The position numbers were made by a program, and so were the translations under genes. A stretch of DNA of 64,000 nt from Prorocentrum cordatum. Lineage: Eukaryota; Sar; Dinophyceae; Prorocentrales; Prorocentraceae. Of the stretch, positions 9,600 through 20,264 are shown piece by piece; position 1 is the stretch's first letter; every line of letters begins with the position of its first letter. The stretch covers positions 209,001-273,000 of the forward strand of contig CAUYUJ010016305.1 of NCBI GenBank assembly GCA_963575745.1, given 5' to 3'. The notes under the pieces were generated by a model, which ran no database searches, was not told where the DNA came from, and saw only the letters and a program-made list of their open reading frames with translations.

Positions 9600-10658
9600 G
9601 GTGACCTTGACCTGCTGGCGCCGCTCCACTGCTCGGTGACAGCACGAGCCACGGCTTCGGCAAACGCGGGTGGATACTCCTGGGCCCGGGAAGTCCTGCC
9701 ACTCCCCTCTAGGAGCACATGCTGGTGGTCTCCGGAACACAGCCTACCGTCCATGATCTCTGAGAGCCTAGGGTGGTTGGTGAGCAACCCCGTGGGCTTC
9801 TTGTTGAGGCCATCCTTAGTGACTCGGAGCCCGAACATACACATGTCGATCCGAGCACGGCGAACGCCTGGAAGCTGAGCGACCAACTGTACTACCTTAG
9901 TCGCCCAGGAACTCGCAAACGGAGGGTGTTCAAACGCGAAGTACCGCCCTCGCTCCAATTGGTACAGGGCTATGCGCATGCAAAAGATTAAATCGTTGAC
10001 CCCGTCAGTTACGGCCTGCTTCCATTTAAACGGGTCTCGGACGGCTCTGCTGATGCGACTAATAGCCGAGAAAACCTTGCAGGGCGGGCACAGCCAGATC
10101 ATGTCTGGCTTCTCTTTCTCTATGGCCGCCCAGAGATCTAACTGGTCGTTCGCTCTCCTAGAGTCCCATCCGGTCCTCAGAGTTGACCCCCAGAGTTCCC
10201 CCACGGCGCTGCACTCTGGGCGCGATCCTAGGAGGCGAGAACACTTCCATGAAGCTGATTCCTCGGTTCTTTGAGACAAACAGCTCCGTAGTTGGGCCCT
10301 CCTGGGACCCGTCCGGCCTGGCCCTGAGTTCTAGAGCTCGCCGAACTTGCTTGGGCAGCGCGACCTCGTGGTCATCGTTAAAGTTGTCCCCGTCCTGCCA
10401 CTCGATTCCTTCGAAATCGCTTTTCGAGCTGTGTCCCTCCACTGGCGACTGAGGTCCAACGACCGAGGCAAACGCAGAAAACGTCGGAATCGAGCGACCA
10501 TCCCTGACTTGAGTGGATGCTGGAGATAATGATGATGCCTTTTGCGCTGCACAACTGCAGCTGCCAGAGGCAGCTCGGCCACACTGAGTGGCAGCAGCCA
10601 GAATCACGTATGAACCCGCTAGATCATTGGCTCGGGATCGTTCCCGAGCACCTCCCAT
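9600..10658 (-). CDS. Methyltransferase-like segment fused upstream of copia integrase
   Basis: Between the coiled-coil ORF and integrase lies about 300 residues not found in textbook copia elements. A first frame (10,658 to about 10,215) contains ISFMEVFSPPRIAP; after a frameshift the second (10,279 onward) contains PDMIWLCPPCKVFSAIS (10,068-10,090 encodes the core), then YFAFEHPPFASSW (around 9,919-9,938) and CMFGLRVTKDGLNKKPTGLLTNHP. The PPC-x-x-x-S and F-E-H-P signatures resemble motifs IV and VI of C5-cytosine methyltransferases, and a nucleotide-binding-type start precedes them. Cytosine methyltransferases captured by retrotransposons have been reported in dinoflagellates. Whether this one is active, or a degenerate relative, cannot be judged by eye. 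Confidence 0.55.
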
Positions 10659-12285
10659 GAGTCGAGGCTCGCCTCTGGGATCGTCGGCAACGGAGGACGC
10701 GTCGTAGTCGCCGTCGTTGCTCCCGGCCCGACACGGTCGGTGCTGTAGTAGTCCTCGTCCCGTACGGGTCGGTAACCGTCCAGGGGTCCCCGCCTGCCAC
10801 TGTCGCCTGGTCGTCGATCGGCGGCGGGTAGGACGGCGGAGGAGGGCTGGCTGCCCCGGACGAGGATGCCGCTGCCGAGCCGGCCGCGCCGATGGCCGCT
10901 GTCGGGGCCTGGTGAAAGGGAGCTGCTGCCACCGCTGCTGCAGCTGCCTGCTGAGGAACGTGCCACTGGTCCTCGACCTGCTGCCCCCCGTTGGTCACGT
11001 GCGCTATGGCCGCCACTGCTGTGCCCACGTTCACGAGCATGAATCCGATCTGGCCGATCGCTGTCTCCATCCCGGAGAGCGTGCCCGCGATGGCGTTGAC
11101 CGACTCCTGGAGCGTGTCGATGGCTATCGCGAAGTCCGCCATCCCGGTGAGCTGCGTCTTGATGGCGGTGATGCCCTGGAATATCTGCTGGAGCCCTTCC
11201 TCCATCTGCGTAGGAAACTGCTGGGTCTGCGTCGCGACCTGGATCATCTGGTCCACCACCGACTGCACCTGACCCAGCGCACGAACTCCTTCGGGAATCG
11301 CCTGAAGCTGCCACTGGAGACCCTGGAGCAGACCGCACAGCTGATTCACCGTCGTCAGCGCCGCGCCTCCCGCCTTGAACTGCGGGTCGCTGGTCAGGAG
11401 GTCCACCGCCCTCTGAGCGGATGACGCCGCTGCCCGCGCGGCCTCGGCCGCCGTTGGCACTGCCGGTGCACCTCCTGGACCAGCGCGGCCTCCGGGAATC
11501 CACGCAATGCGCGCTCCGCAGAGAGTGCACCTCGATCCCGAGCCGTGCTGGTTCCCGTAGTACTTGATCGCCGATGCTGGGTGACTGCAGTGGGGCGATG
11601 CCTTGGGGGGTGGCTTCCCCGCCGCTGGCCCGAATAGCACCCCTGGCGTCGGCGCCGTCGCTCCTCCTCCAGCTGCCGTGGCGGCCTCCGTCCCCTCCGC
11701 CGCTGCGGCCGCTGGAGGCGGTCCTGATGGCAGAGGTGGCTGGCCGCGGTGCTCGACACCCGCCTGGGCTAGGGCATACAGCGCCTGGGGCATCGTCGGC
11801 TGGATGGTCCCCTCGATCGGTGGAGCTGGGGGCCACTGAGACGCTGCGGCTGCCGCCCCCCGCAACGCTGGCTGCGGTCTCGATGCGGGTTGCTGCTGCT
11901 GAAGGTGTGGAGGGGGTGCCTTCACCACCAGGGGGCTCGCCGCGGCCTGGGCGGGTCCGAGGCTCGTCGGTGTCGGCAGCCCTTGTAACGCCGCGAGCGC
12001 CTGGTGCTGCTGGTCGCCCGAGGAACTGCTGACTCCGGGTGGCTGCTGGGGCATGGGCACGTCGCTGCCCGCCGCCGCCGTCGCCTCGCTGTGTGCCGCC
12101 GAGCCGGCTGCTCCGGCTGAGGACTCGAACACCTCTGAGGACACCTCGGAGTCCTCCTCTCTCTCGGCGTGGCGCTGCGCCAGCAACTCCTCGGTAAGCT
12201 GCTTGGCAACAGGCTCCTTCTTCTTGCCTCCGACGGCGGGGTGCGTGCCGAGAGCCAGCACCATCGCTACACGAAACATGAACAT
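10624..12285 (-). CDS. Copia internal ORF with Cys/His motif and long coiled coil
   Basis: A 553-residue frame between protease and integrase modules, one base out of phase with gag. It opens MFMFRVAMVLALGTHPAVGG, then a charged/Ala-Pro-Gln-rich region, then a Cys/His cluster with HCSHP (about 11,580-11,592) and CTLCGARI (about 11,508-11,530) separated by a YYGNQHGSG turn, which I recognise as recurring in dinoflagellate copia polyproteins. Residues from about 290 to 430 form a continuous heptad-like helix rich in Gln/Ile/Leu (VDQMIQVATQTQQFPTQMEE and onward), reminiscent of trimeric fibre stalks. The end is Pro/Ala-rich. Function unknown; possibly a structural or capsid-associated extension. 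Confidence 0.6.
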   Translation of the reverse strand: MFMFRVAMVLALGTHPAVGGKKKEPVAKQLTEELLAQRHAEREEDSEVSSEVFESSAGAAGSAAHSEATAAAGSDVPMPQQPPGVSSSSGDQQHQALAALQGLPTPTSLGPAQAAASPLVVKAPPPHLQQQQPASRPQPALRGAAAAASQWPPAPPIEGTIQPTMPQALYALAQAGVEHRGQPPLPSGPPPAAAAAEGTEAATAAGGGATAPTPGVLFGPAAGKPPPKASPHCSHPASAIKYYGNQHGSGSRCTLCGARIAWIPGGRAGPGGAPAVPTAAEAARAAASSAQRAVDLLTSDPQFKAGGAALTTVNQLCGLLQGLQWQLQAIPEGVRALGQVQSVVDQMIQVATQTQQFPTQMEEGLQQIFQGITAIKTQLTGMADFAIAIDTLQESVNAIAGTLSGMETAIGQIGFMLVNVGTAVAAIAHVTNGGQQVEDQWHVPQQAAAAAVAAAPFHQAPTAAIGAAGSAAASSSGAASPPPPSYPPPIDDQATVAGGDPWTVTDPYGTRTTTAPTVSGREQRRRLRRVLRCRRSQRRASTHGRCSGTIPSQ

Positions 12286-12289
12286 GGAG

Positions 12290-14962
12290 TGAATCGCCCA
12301 GGATGTGACTCCGAAGGCGATCGAGATTGGAAACTTGGAATCGCCTAAACGAGTTTGAGCCCAAGCTGGCCACGGAAATCACCAGGACAATCTGAACCCA
12401 CATGGTTATCGCCGAGAGACCGAGAGCCCCGAGGTCGTAAATAGCCCTACACGCTGATCCGAGGTCGAGGGCTCTGGTCGTCTCACTGGCCTGGTTCTGG
12501 TGGTACTCCTCATCCTTAGCTTCTCCGCGGGATCCCGAGGCCCGGACCATCGCTAGGCCGCTCCACTGAGCTCGCGGCTGGTGCTGGTCGCTAAACTCGA
12601 GCTCGATCGATAAGTGTTGTCCCCGGGCTCGGCCCTGGCGTACGGCACTGTGCTCGATCCGATTGGAGCTGAGGGGGAGGAGGTAGAGGACAACCCTGTA
12701 AACGCTCATCTCTCCGCTGGCGCTCATCACAGGTGACAGTTGCCCAGTGGCCAGTACAAAAGAAGACGCTGTCAGAAAAGGATACTTCCGAAGCGCACTG
12801 TCTGGGGTAGTGTGGCTCCCCTTAGTCTCCCGCACGATATCGGCCATGCGGTGACCGGAGCCCAGCTTGGTGACAGGAATGTCCTGAGCTAAAAACTGCG
12901 AAATCAGAAGATTACGAGGAAGGTCGAGCACGCAGCCTAGGAAATCCAGCAGATTGACGCTCAGTATGTGCGGAACGTCTTCGTTCAGCACCGTGGTCTC
13001 CACAACTCCCATCACTCCGCCGAGGCACGTCGGATAGAGGATGGTACAAATCACTTTTGCCTCGCCTCCGATGCCATGCGCCTTCTTGGGCGCCTTGAAC
13101 TCTCCTGGTACTACTACGTAGCGAAGACCGTGACGAGCCAGCGCCTCGGCCTCTCGGTTCAGTGATGGCAGTCCCGCTATGTCGCTGCCGGCCCCTGGGT
13201 CCACTAGGCCCTGCGTCACGGAGGCGTTGAGGTAGACCTCGATGGCCCGCGCCTCCTTCCGGATGTCCTTCAGCTTCTCGAGCTCGTCGTTGTTCATGAT
13301 CGGGTAACTGCAGCCGTCGAACGTGTACCCGGCCAGACCTCGCTTTGACCGATCGGGACCCTTGCCGCCGCCCTCCTTCCGCGGCTGGGGACACTCCCGT
13401 GACCAGTGGCCCTTCTCGTTGCAGTTCTTGCAGCGGGTGACCTTCATGAGCCTGAGGATCCTCTGACTCGTGGCGCCGGCATCCTTCGGCCTATCTCCTC
13501 GGCCTCGTCCGCGCGCGCGGCCTCGGCCTCCTGGGCCGCCTCGGCCGCCCCCGCCACGGCGTCCATCGTCGTCGCCCCGGCGAGGTCGTGCACCGTAGAA
13601 CTCGCGGTCCTGCTTCGCCGCGCGCTTCAGGTCCTTGTTCTGCTTCCAGGACCGGCGCTGCACCTTGCCCGTCATCTGCACGAAGGCCTCGGTGGCGTCG
13701 TCCTCGTCGAGATCCAGATCCTCAATCTCCGCCAAAATGGCCATGAGGTCTGTCTCGGATAGCTCCTCGTCTTCGTCTGGATCCTCTCCCGACTCGTCGT
13801 AGTACGATTCTTCGTCCTGTCGAGCGGTCCCGGAGCCCGAGACCTGGTAAGCCTGGGAGGACGAGTGAGGAAGAGGGAGGGAGCTGTGGCCTCGTCCGTC
13901 CTCGCCGTCTTCTGCGGCCAGGACTGGGTGCGAGGCACTGCTGCCGGGCAGCAGCTTCTCGCCGCTGCCGTAGTCGAGCTGCCTGAGAGCCCAGGCCACG
14001 TCTCTGTAGTCTAGGCTGCCCTTGGTGAGGGCGCGCAGGTTCGGTTGACCTTGCGCGCTCAGTCCCGCACCTTCCTCGAGCATGAGGCCCTTCATCTTAT
14101 CCGACATCCATATGTCATGGCTCTCGGCGTCAGTCATCTGCTGATCGCGTCTTGCTACGAACTGCGTGAGACTCTCCTTCTGGCCCTTCGTGCACTCGAA
14201 CAGTGCTCTGCGACCCGCTCTGCGCATGTCGTCGCCCTCTCGCTGGCCGCTCATGAGGCCCATTCTCTCGAGGAACGTGTCCAGCCAGCGGGGCCCGCAC
14301 AGCACGTTCTCGCTGATGTCCTCGAACTTCGCCTGCATCGTCCAGTCGAACAGCTTCAGGAAGCGCTCCGACCGCCTCCACAGCTGCACGTCAGTGTTGC
14401 GATTCCACCGCTGGATCGCCCTTTTCCACAGGCGGTAGTGGCCCCATCCTGGCCATGCCGGTGGGTCTGAGTAGTCACCTTTTGACCAGCCGCCCTCGTT
14501 CCAGTTGTGGTTCCTCCAGCCGCCCTTGTCGTCGTCCTTCCAGTCGGAGTCCCTGACGTCGTCCCGCTTGGTGTCCTGCTGCTGTCGGCCCCCGGGGCCC
14601 CACTTGCTTTCGTCAGGCTCCGGCTGTCCGTTCTTCCATGGATCACGGCCGTCGTTCCAGGGATCCTGACCCCTAGAGTTCTCCTGCCGGCCGCTCTTGG
14701 TGCCGCCGTAGTCGTCGCCTGCGCCGGCGGCGCTCTGGCTGAGCCCCGGGCCGAGGTTCCTCACTGCGTCCTTCACTGCCTGCTGGATCAGCTGCTTCAG
14801 CTGCTCCGTGACCTGTGGGCTCGAGCTCGCTGCGCCTCCGACGGGCGGCGGTGACGCCGTCCCCTCTCCAGTCCCCTCTGACTGGGCCAGGCGTCCTCCG
14901 CCTATGACGGCGTGCGTCTCGTTCTTCTCGTCTCCTGGGCCAGTGTCATCTGGCCCTGGCAT
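12290..14962 (-). CDS. Copia gag and aspartic protease
   Basis: Gag forms the particle and binds element RNA; the protease matures it. I place the start at 14,962 (MPGPDDTG), the first Met after the primer-binding site, although the frame is open from inside the LTR. Around residue 250 there is a Trp-rich gag-like helical region. CKNCNEKGHWSREC at 13,391-13,432 (about residue 511) is a perfect CX2CX4HX4C zinc knuckle, preceded by an RGR-rich basic tract. The protease active site is GLVDPGAGSDIAGL (about 13,175-13,211), with AHGIGG as flap and VPHILSVNLLDFLG as the C-terminal hydrophobic block; DPGA replaces the usual DTGA/DSGA. The frame stays open down to 10,619, but coding character moves to the next frame below about 12,290. 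Confidence 0.82.
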
Positions 14963-15093
14963 CAATGCCTGCCGTGGATCCGCGCTCTGTCCAGTCCGGT
15001 GAGAGCAGCGCCCGCGCAGCCGCCCGAGCTGCCCCCGACACCACCGCTGATCAGCGGTGCCTGGGGGCGCCCATGCATGCCGCGCCGAACACT

Positions 15094-15105
15094 GCTCCGC
15101 TACCA
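15094..15105 (-). other. Primer-binding site (tRNA-iMet-like)
   Basis: Two bases inside the 5' LTR the minus strand reads TGGTAGCGGAGC, close to the TGGTATCAGAGC primer site of many copia elements, which is complementary to the 3' end of initiator tRNA-Met. Position and sequence both fit. Confidence 0.8.
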
Positions 15106-15107
15106 AC

Positions 15108-15286
15108 TGTGGCAGCAGCAGGATGAGCAGATGCATTTTGGCCTTGAGCCACAATGTGACAACGACAGTACATCCTTCCCTGAAACGCATACGAACAATC
15201 CTGGCCTCCCGCAAGCTGGAATGTTGGGCTTCACGGGAAAGAACATTATGCTAAACCTATATCGATAAAACAGGAGCGTCTCCACA
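15108..15286 (-). repeat. 5' LTR of the copia element
   Basis: 179 bp with TGTGG/CCACA termini; three substitutions separate it from the 3' LTR. It carries the second copy of the spliced-leader-like 14-mer (15,143-15,156). The flanking base pairs AATG (15,287-15,290) repeat those left of the element. Confidence 0.93.
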
Positions 15287-15816
15287 AATGGCCGTATATC
15301 CAGTCGCATCATCAACGCTGAAAGAACCATTCATATCAGCAAAGAGGAGCGGGGTATAATGACACGGTAGGGCAACCACTTCGCCACTCAGCCAAACCAA
15401 TGACGTGTCAACCGCCTTCTTCCACGCGCCATGCGCCTTGCCAACGGCAGGCGGGGGGAAATAGTAGCTATGATCGCCGCGTCCACACCCGCATTGCATA
15501 TCCGAACGAGTCCACCGCGTCCAGCAGCACTCGCAGGCGGTGATGATGTCTGAAATATCTTATGTGGAACAATATGACGCGTGTGAATACCAATAAAGAT
15601 TCCATCACTGCGATTAGTAAAAGGGCAGCGGCCCCAACCAAAATGTACAAAGTGATGTGCGCCCTGCTTCTGAGACCACGCCGATGAAGTAGAAGTCGCC
15701 CGAAGGCGTGTCCCAGTCAGCGCAATGAATGACGCGCTCCTCATTGATGTCGAAATCTCTGCCAATCGCCGTGTCTGAATCAGCGAGCAGGGGTTGTAGC
15801 CGATGAAAGTGCTATG
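15287..15816 (-). pseudogene. LINE endonuclease (EEP) N-terminal part, right of the copia insertion
   Basis: This is the part of the LINE endonuclease that precedes the insertion point. The minus strand reads STFIGYNPCSLIQTRRLAEI, then SFIALTGTRL, matching the first EEP blocks (WN..SL and ..LQGTR). DGIFIGIHTRH and VRICNAGVDAAIIATISPRL fit the central beta strands, and LFADMNGSF corresponds to the GDFN catalytic loop. Two frames are used (15,765-15,388 and 15,499-15,287), so the domain was already shifted or was damaged later. The remaining EEP blocks resume at 5,283 and below. Confidence 0.65.
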
Positions 15817-17957
15817 CGTGTCCGCGCAGGCGACGTCACCGCAAACACCTGGCGGCGCGCGGCCCCCTCGCTCCCATCAGAACTGCAATGAGATGTACGT
15901 TAGCCAAGAGTGTGCGAGAGGGGCCCGTTTGTCATTCTTGAAATTCTGAAATGGGCTGGAGAATAAAGGGGAAGTGGGGGAGGAGGAGAATCAGCACAGA
16001 TTCGCAATTGGGTCCGCGATAGGCCCCCATTGGTTAGGTCCCGGGGTCGGGCCGCACGACTGGAGGGCACAACGCGCGGCCCAACTCGGAGAGGGTAACG
16101 AAACCCGCGGGCCTATAACTACCTGAAGCTTCTCTGGCTCAGAGGGTCACGAGCATCCACTGGGTGCTGTTCTCCTATACTGGCCTGCTTTATGGATGTC
16201 TTTGCCCTCCCTCCTCGCCCCGCGGCCCTTCTTAGCGATCCAAGTGAATCTGGGCTCCTAGGGGGTGGCACCCCGAATGGGGAGGTGAATCTATAGGTTC
16301 ATAGATCCACTGATTAATTAAGTTACGGGCTGCCCGAGCCTGGCCTGGCTTAGGCGGGGTCGCGCTAAGGCAACCCACTGCTCGGGGATCTGCCCCCCCA
16401 ATGCCCACTATGGGCGCGTCCGGGCTGCCGGACTACTCGCTAGCTATAATGTGGGGAACCGGGCTTTCCCCGCCCCGCGCGCGCTGGCCCGCGCTGGCCC
16501 GGGCGCAATGCTACTACTGGCCTGCGGAACGCCTCCCCACCGCCACCCCCCGCAGGGGGTCAAAGCCCCCCTAGCCCCCCCCGATGCCAATGTGCAGCCG
16601 TTCATCGGCGAAAGTAGCCTACCTACGCGGGCAGGCTAGGGAGGGCAGGATTTGCCCCCCCCTTGCCGTGTTGCTCGGCATGGCCACGCAGGCAAAACTG
16701 ACCGACGGTCAGTTTTTCGGCCGTCGGATTCCGCAGGGTACCGATGGCTGCGAATGCCGGGCCGAGCTAGCCCAAGCAGGTCGCAGGTCGTAGATAACGA
16801 CCGACGAGACGGACACGCAGACCAGAGGATTTATTAACTCTGATTTCTGCCCGTCGAAGAGAGACTGGTAAGCCGATGGGCTCGCGCAGATTCTGATGCG
16901 CAGGTGACGCCAGACCGCTACCTATAAAGAGGTGGGGCCTTGGGAACTCCAGCGGGGCAAATCCAACTCGCTTGCCGCGGAGCCAGGAGGGGCGAGGGGA
17001 AGGGGGCGAAAGAAGGGTACACTCACTACAAGTACACAGGCGCAGACCGAATGGCCCCTCCTGTAGCGGGAGGCCCCCCCCTTTTCAAATCTTCCCCCCC
17101 CTCCTCCTCCTCCTGTCGCCGTCAGCGCCGCTGCAGCTCCAGCAACTCAAGATGAGATGATGCTTGGTCACAATCTGGCTGTGGTACCTGCCCCCTTGCT
17201 GGCCGATGGGGGGGGGGGGGGGGGGGGGGGGGGTCGTTGCGTTTCCACCCCCGACGCAAGGGGGGGGGGCCATTTTGTTTGGCGGACCCCCTGCCATAAG
17301 TTCCCGGGGGAAGCTGGCCCAGAAGGCGTCCTGGGGCCAATCCTGCGGCCGGCGCGCCTCCGGGAGGCCGTCTGCCCCGGACTCGGAATGCACGAACTTC
17401 TAGAGCTTTGCGTCTGGGGCGCCTCCCGGAAGGCTCTCGGCGAGGGGCAACTCCGAACCGTAGTCGGTTCCCCAATTGTCCGTTTCCCGGGTCGGTTTCC
17501 CAGTTGTCCGTTTCCCGAGTGTGGGCCTTCTAAAACTGGACCGACTTATGTCCCAACGCCCAGTGCCCGAATCGATCCTTCAACGGCCAGACTGGGAACT
17601 GTCGCGCCTCCAATCCATAGTGGCGCGACATGATGTTTTTCATCGGCGAACGAGGCATGCAGCAACAACCCTAGGGGGGGTGGCCGGCTAAAGGTCTCCT
17701 ACCTTTTTGTTCGGTTTTAGCTAGGGGCTGCCCACCGCACGAAAATCATAAACCAATCATGTCCTCACTCCCCTCATGCAACCGCCCCCCTCCCTCCTTA
17801 TCCTCGCCTGCGCGCCTCCTCTATGCAGGGCTGGCGAGGGGGGGGGCTCATCAAGCACTTTCGCCTCTCCTCTGGAAGGGGTTGGGGTGTTCTCTCTGGA
17901 ACATTATATTCCAGTTGCTTTTGTTGTGCGAGCTCGTGTACCTAAGTTTACAGTCCT
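15817..17957. other. No recognisable gene; GC-rich with 26-G run
   Basis: Probably the LINE 5' untranslated region plus intergenic sequence. It contains an uninterrupted run of 26 G (17,208-17,233), a CCTCCTCC tract near 17,098 and a short direct repeat of TTGTCCGTTTCCCG (around 17,476 and 17,504). Open frames here have no family resemblance and are interrupted by homopolymers. Confidence 0.5.
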
Positions 17958-19510
17958 CTAAGAATCCAACCGATCTCCGCCCTTGGCAGATGGGCCCGCA
18001 GGTGCTGCATTAATGAGGTTGTCCTCGCCATGGCGCGCAATGAACGCCCGATGGTTGCGCAGATTCGCCGCGCTGGCACTGAAAGCCATATTATAGCCCG
18101 CGCGCCAAGCACTGGCCCGGCTCCTCTTGTAACATGCTGTGCACGACCGCAGTCCTGGTTTCATCCACTTCCAACTGTGCAGCCCTGCCTGGCCTTCCAC
18201 CTCGGGCTGCGGCGCTTGCGTGGCCGACGACGCCAGCTGCAGCAACCCGTTGACAGTCAACCCGGCGGCCACCAGCGGCGGTGGAGGGGGAAGGGGCGGT
18301 GCTGCATGTGCACGGCGGAGACGTTGGCCTGTCGCAAGACCTTGTAACGCGCCAGATGCAGCGGCAGGTGGCTCTGGAAAGGCGCCCCTGGCCGAGCCTG
18401 CTCCTGTCTTAAAACCAGAGGCGCGCAGAGACTTGTCGAACGTCGATCTCCGCTGCCGGGCGGGCGCCTGCCTTGGGCGCAGCAGGAGGGCCTGGGAAAT
18501 ATACTTGAGGTACCAGCGAAGCATGTCCGCATCCTCGCTGTGCGCCTCCCTGGCTGCCGTGGACGGCTGCGACAGAAGGGCGGCTCCTCTCTTAGCGAAC
18601 CGATCCGCATAGTCGTTGTCCGTGGCCAAAATCCACTCCCTCGAGAAACGCTCGAAGCCATCAGGGTCAACGTGGGCAGCCACCTTCTGAATGGAAAAGC
18701 CGCTCGTCCACGACGGTGAGCTCCTGATCTGCATTCGCATTCCAGCGTATACGTGGTGCCTCGATACCACTTGTGACCACGGGGCTTCCCCCAGGTTGAC
18801 AACGCCTATGAAGTCGGACTGCACCCGCGTGGCCCGGGGGCAATGTTCAGCTACAGCCAAGATCGCCACGTGCTCGGCCGCCGGCGACTGCGGGCACTGG
18901 TTGCCCACTGACCCCCAGATTGCCGCGGCGAGTTCGCCCGTGGCAGACAGCTTTTATGACGGCATCCCGCCACGTGGAACTCAGGCGGCCCATCTTCAAG
19001 GCAGGAGCCATCCGTGAAGACCTCGCCCAACAGCGCGTCCGCTGGCGTCAAATCTGGGTCGGCACACCAGAACTGGTAGGGGCGGGTTCCCGATCCTGGT
19101 GGGGCGCCGACCGAGTGCCCTGAGTCCTCTTGGAATCCGCACACGAGTGGACAATTCCTATGATTGTCGCCCAAGATTGCCACGTCCCCAAGTTTTAGCC
19201 ACGTCTTCCGCAACGGCTCCGTCAGGCTGCAATGGTGGATGCGGTGGGATAAACTATCCGGACCATGTCCGCAACCACAACGAGAGTCGGTCTGGTAACC
19301 AGCCCGCTTGAGCTTCTGTCCTGTCCATATGGCCTGACACAAGAAGGACATGAGGATACTGGCCTCCCTCCGGAGAAGGCCCTCCTTCTGGTCAACATGC
19401 TTCGGGACAGTCATGTCGACGTAGGCGCCAGGTGGTGTATCCAGCGTCTTGGCCACTGTAGTGAGTAGTCCCCGCTGCCACGCGCTCCGCATCTTAAACT
19501 CTATGAACTT
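17958..19510 (-). pseudogene. Second LINE, 3' end with RNase H domain
   Basis: Minus-strand frames 19,510-18,851 and 18,908-17,958 form one decayed LINE tail. The first has SILMSFLCQAIWTGQKLKRAG and the Cys/His cluster CGCGHGPDSLSHRIHHC, which matches the finger after the RT in RNase-H-bearing LINEs, then VFTDGSCLEDGP, the first RNase H motif (DGS). After a frameshift near 18,920 the second gives EHVAILAVAEHC (Glu motif), VQSDFIGVVN (second Asp) and KVAAHVDPDG followed by ATDNDYADRFAKRGA (final His and Asp). All four RNase H blocks survive. This element differs from the LINE at 1.5-5.3 kb, which shows no RNase H. It is 5'-truncated at the GGA microsatellite. Confidence 0.75.
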
Positions 19511-19712
19511 GGAGGAGGAGGAGGAGGAAGAGGAGGAGGAGGAGGAAAAGGAGGAGGAGAAGGAGGAGGAGGAGGAGGAGGAGGGAGGAGGAGGGAGGAG
19601 GAGGAGGAGGAGGAGGAGAAGGGAGGAGGAGGGAGGAGGAGGAGGAGGAGCAGGAGGAGGAGGAGGAGGGAGGAGGAGGGAGGAGGAGGAGGAGGAGGAG
19701 GAAGAGGAGGAG
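19511..19712. repeat. GGA trinucleotide microsatellite
   Basis: About 200 bp of imperfect (GGA)n abutting the 5'-truncated end of the second LINE. Confidence 0.95.
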
Positions 19713-20264
19713 ATGCCCGAGTGGCCCGAAAAAGGGCCCCGCGGCAGAGGGAGGGGCTCTCCAGGCGACGAGACACCAGGTTGCGAGCCCCAAGGCTCGG
19801 AGCAGGGGATCGACTGCAGAATGGATTGAAGGGGCCCAAGGACACACACACAACAAAATACGCAAAAATCCCAAGATTCCCCATATTTTCCCATACTCTC
19901 TGGGTTTTCGTCTTCCCCACCGCTGTCCACATTTTCCCATGTTTTCCGGGGGGATGACGATTAATTGTGTCTGTGTGTTTGTCCCCGCCTGATGGATGTC
20001 CCCCCGATTGGATTTTTTCGTCGAGCCCACGGGGAAATAAGTAGAATAGTCAGTAGATCTACGTACGGAGCGTTGTAAGCAAGTTACGTTGAATCGACGG
20101 GAGATCCATGTCGGGCCAAATCGATTCTGTAGTCGATCCCGCACTCGAAAGGCAACGAATCCATCCGACACGGACCCTCTCGGGCGCAAGCTAAAATGGA
20201 CCGGGGAAGGCCCCTCTTCCCTAAGACCTCCCAAGGACGGGGGTAGGACGAGGATAGATCCGTT

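Larger units (their letters stand above)
5284..15286 (-). mobile_element. Full-length Ty1/copia LTR retrotransposon, 10,003 bp
   Basis: Complete on the minus strand: 5' LTR 15,108-15,286, primer site 15,094-15,105, gag-protease, coiled-coil ORF, methyltransferase-like segment, integrase, RT, RNase H, 3' LTR 5,284-5,462. Integrase lying before RT defines the copia order. The two LTRs differ at only three of 179 positions (about 98.3% identical), which implies a recent insertion. The coding frame nevertheless changes between modules at about 12,290, 10,620, 10,215, 8,240 and 6,155. Some shifts may be programmed, introns or sequencing errors, but together they suggest a non-autonomous copy. It landed inside the endonuclease domain of an older LINE. 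Confidence 0.92.

Noticed and set aside
10619-12290. Continuation of the gag frame to give a 1,531-residue protein
   Set aside because: Below about 12,290 this frame is an Arg/Gly/Ser-rich shadow; the neighbouring frame carries the Cys/His motif and coiled coil.
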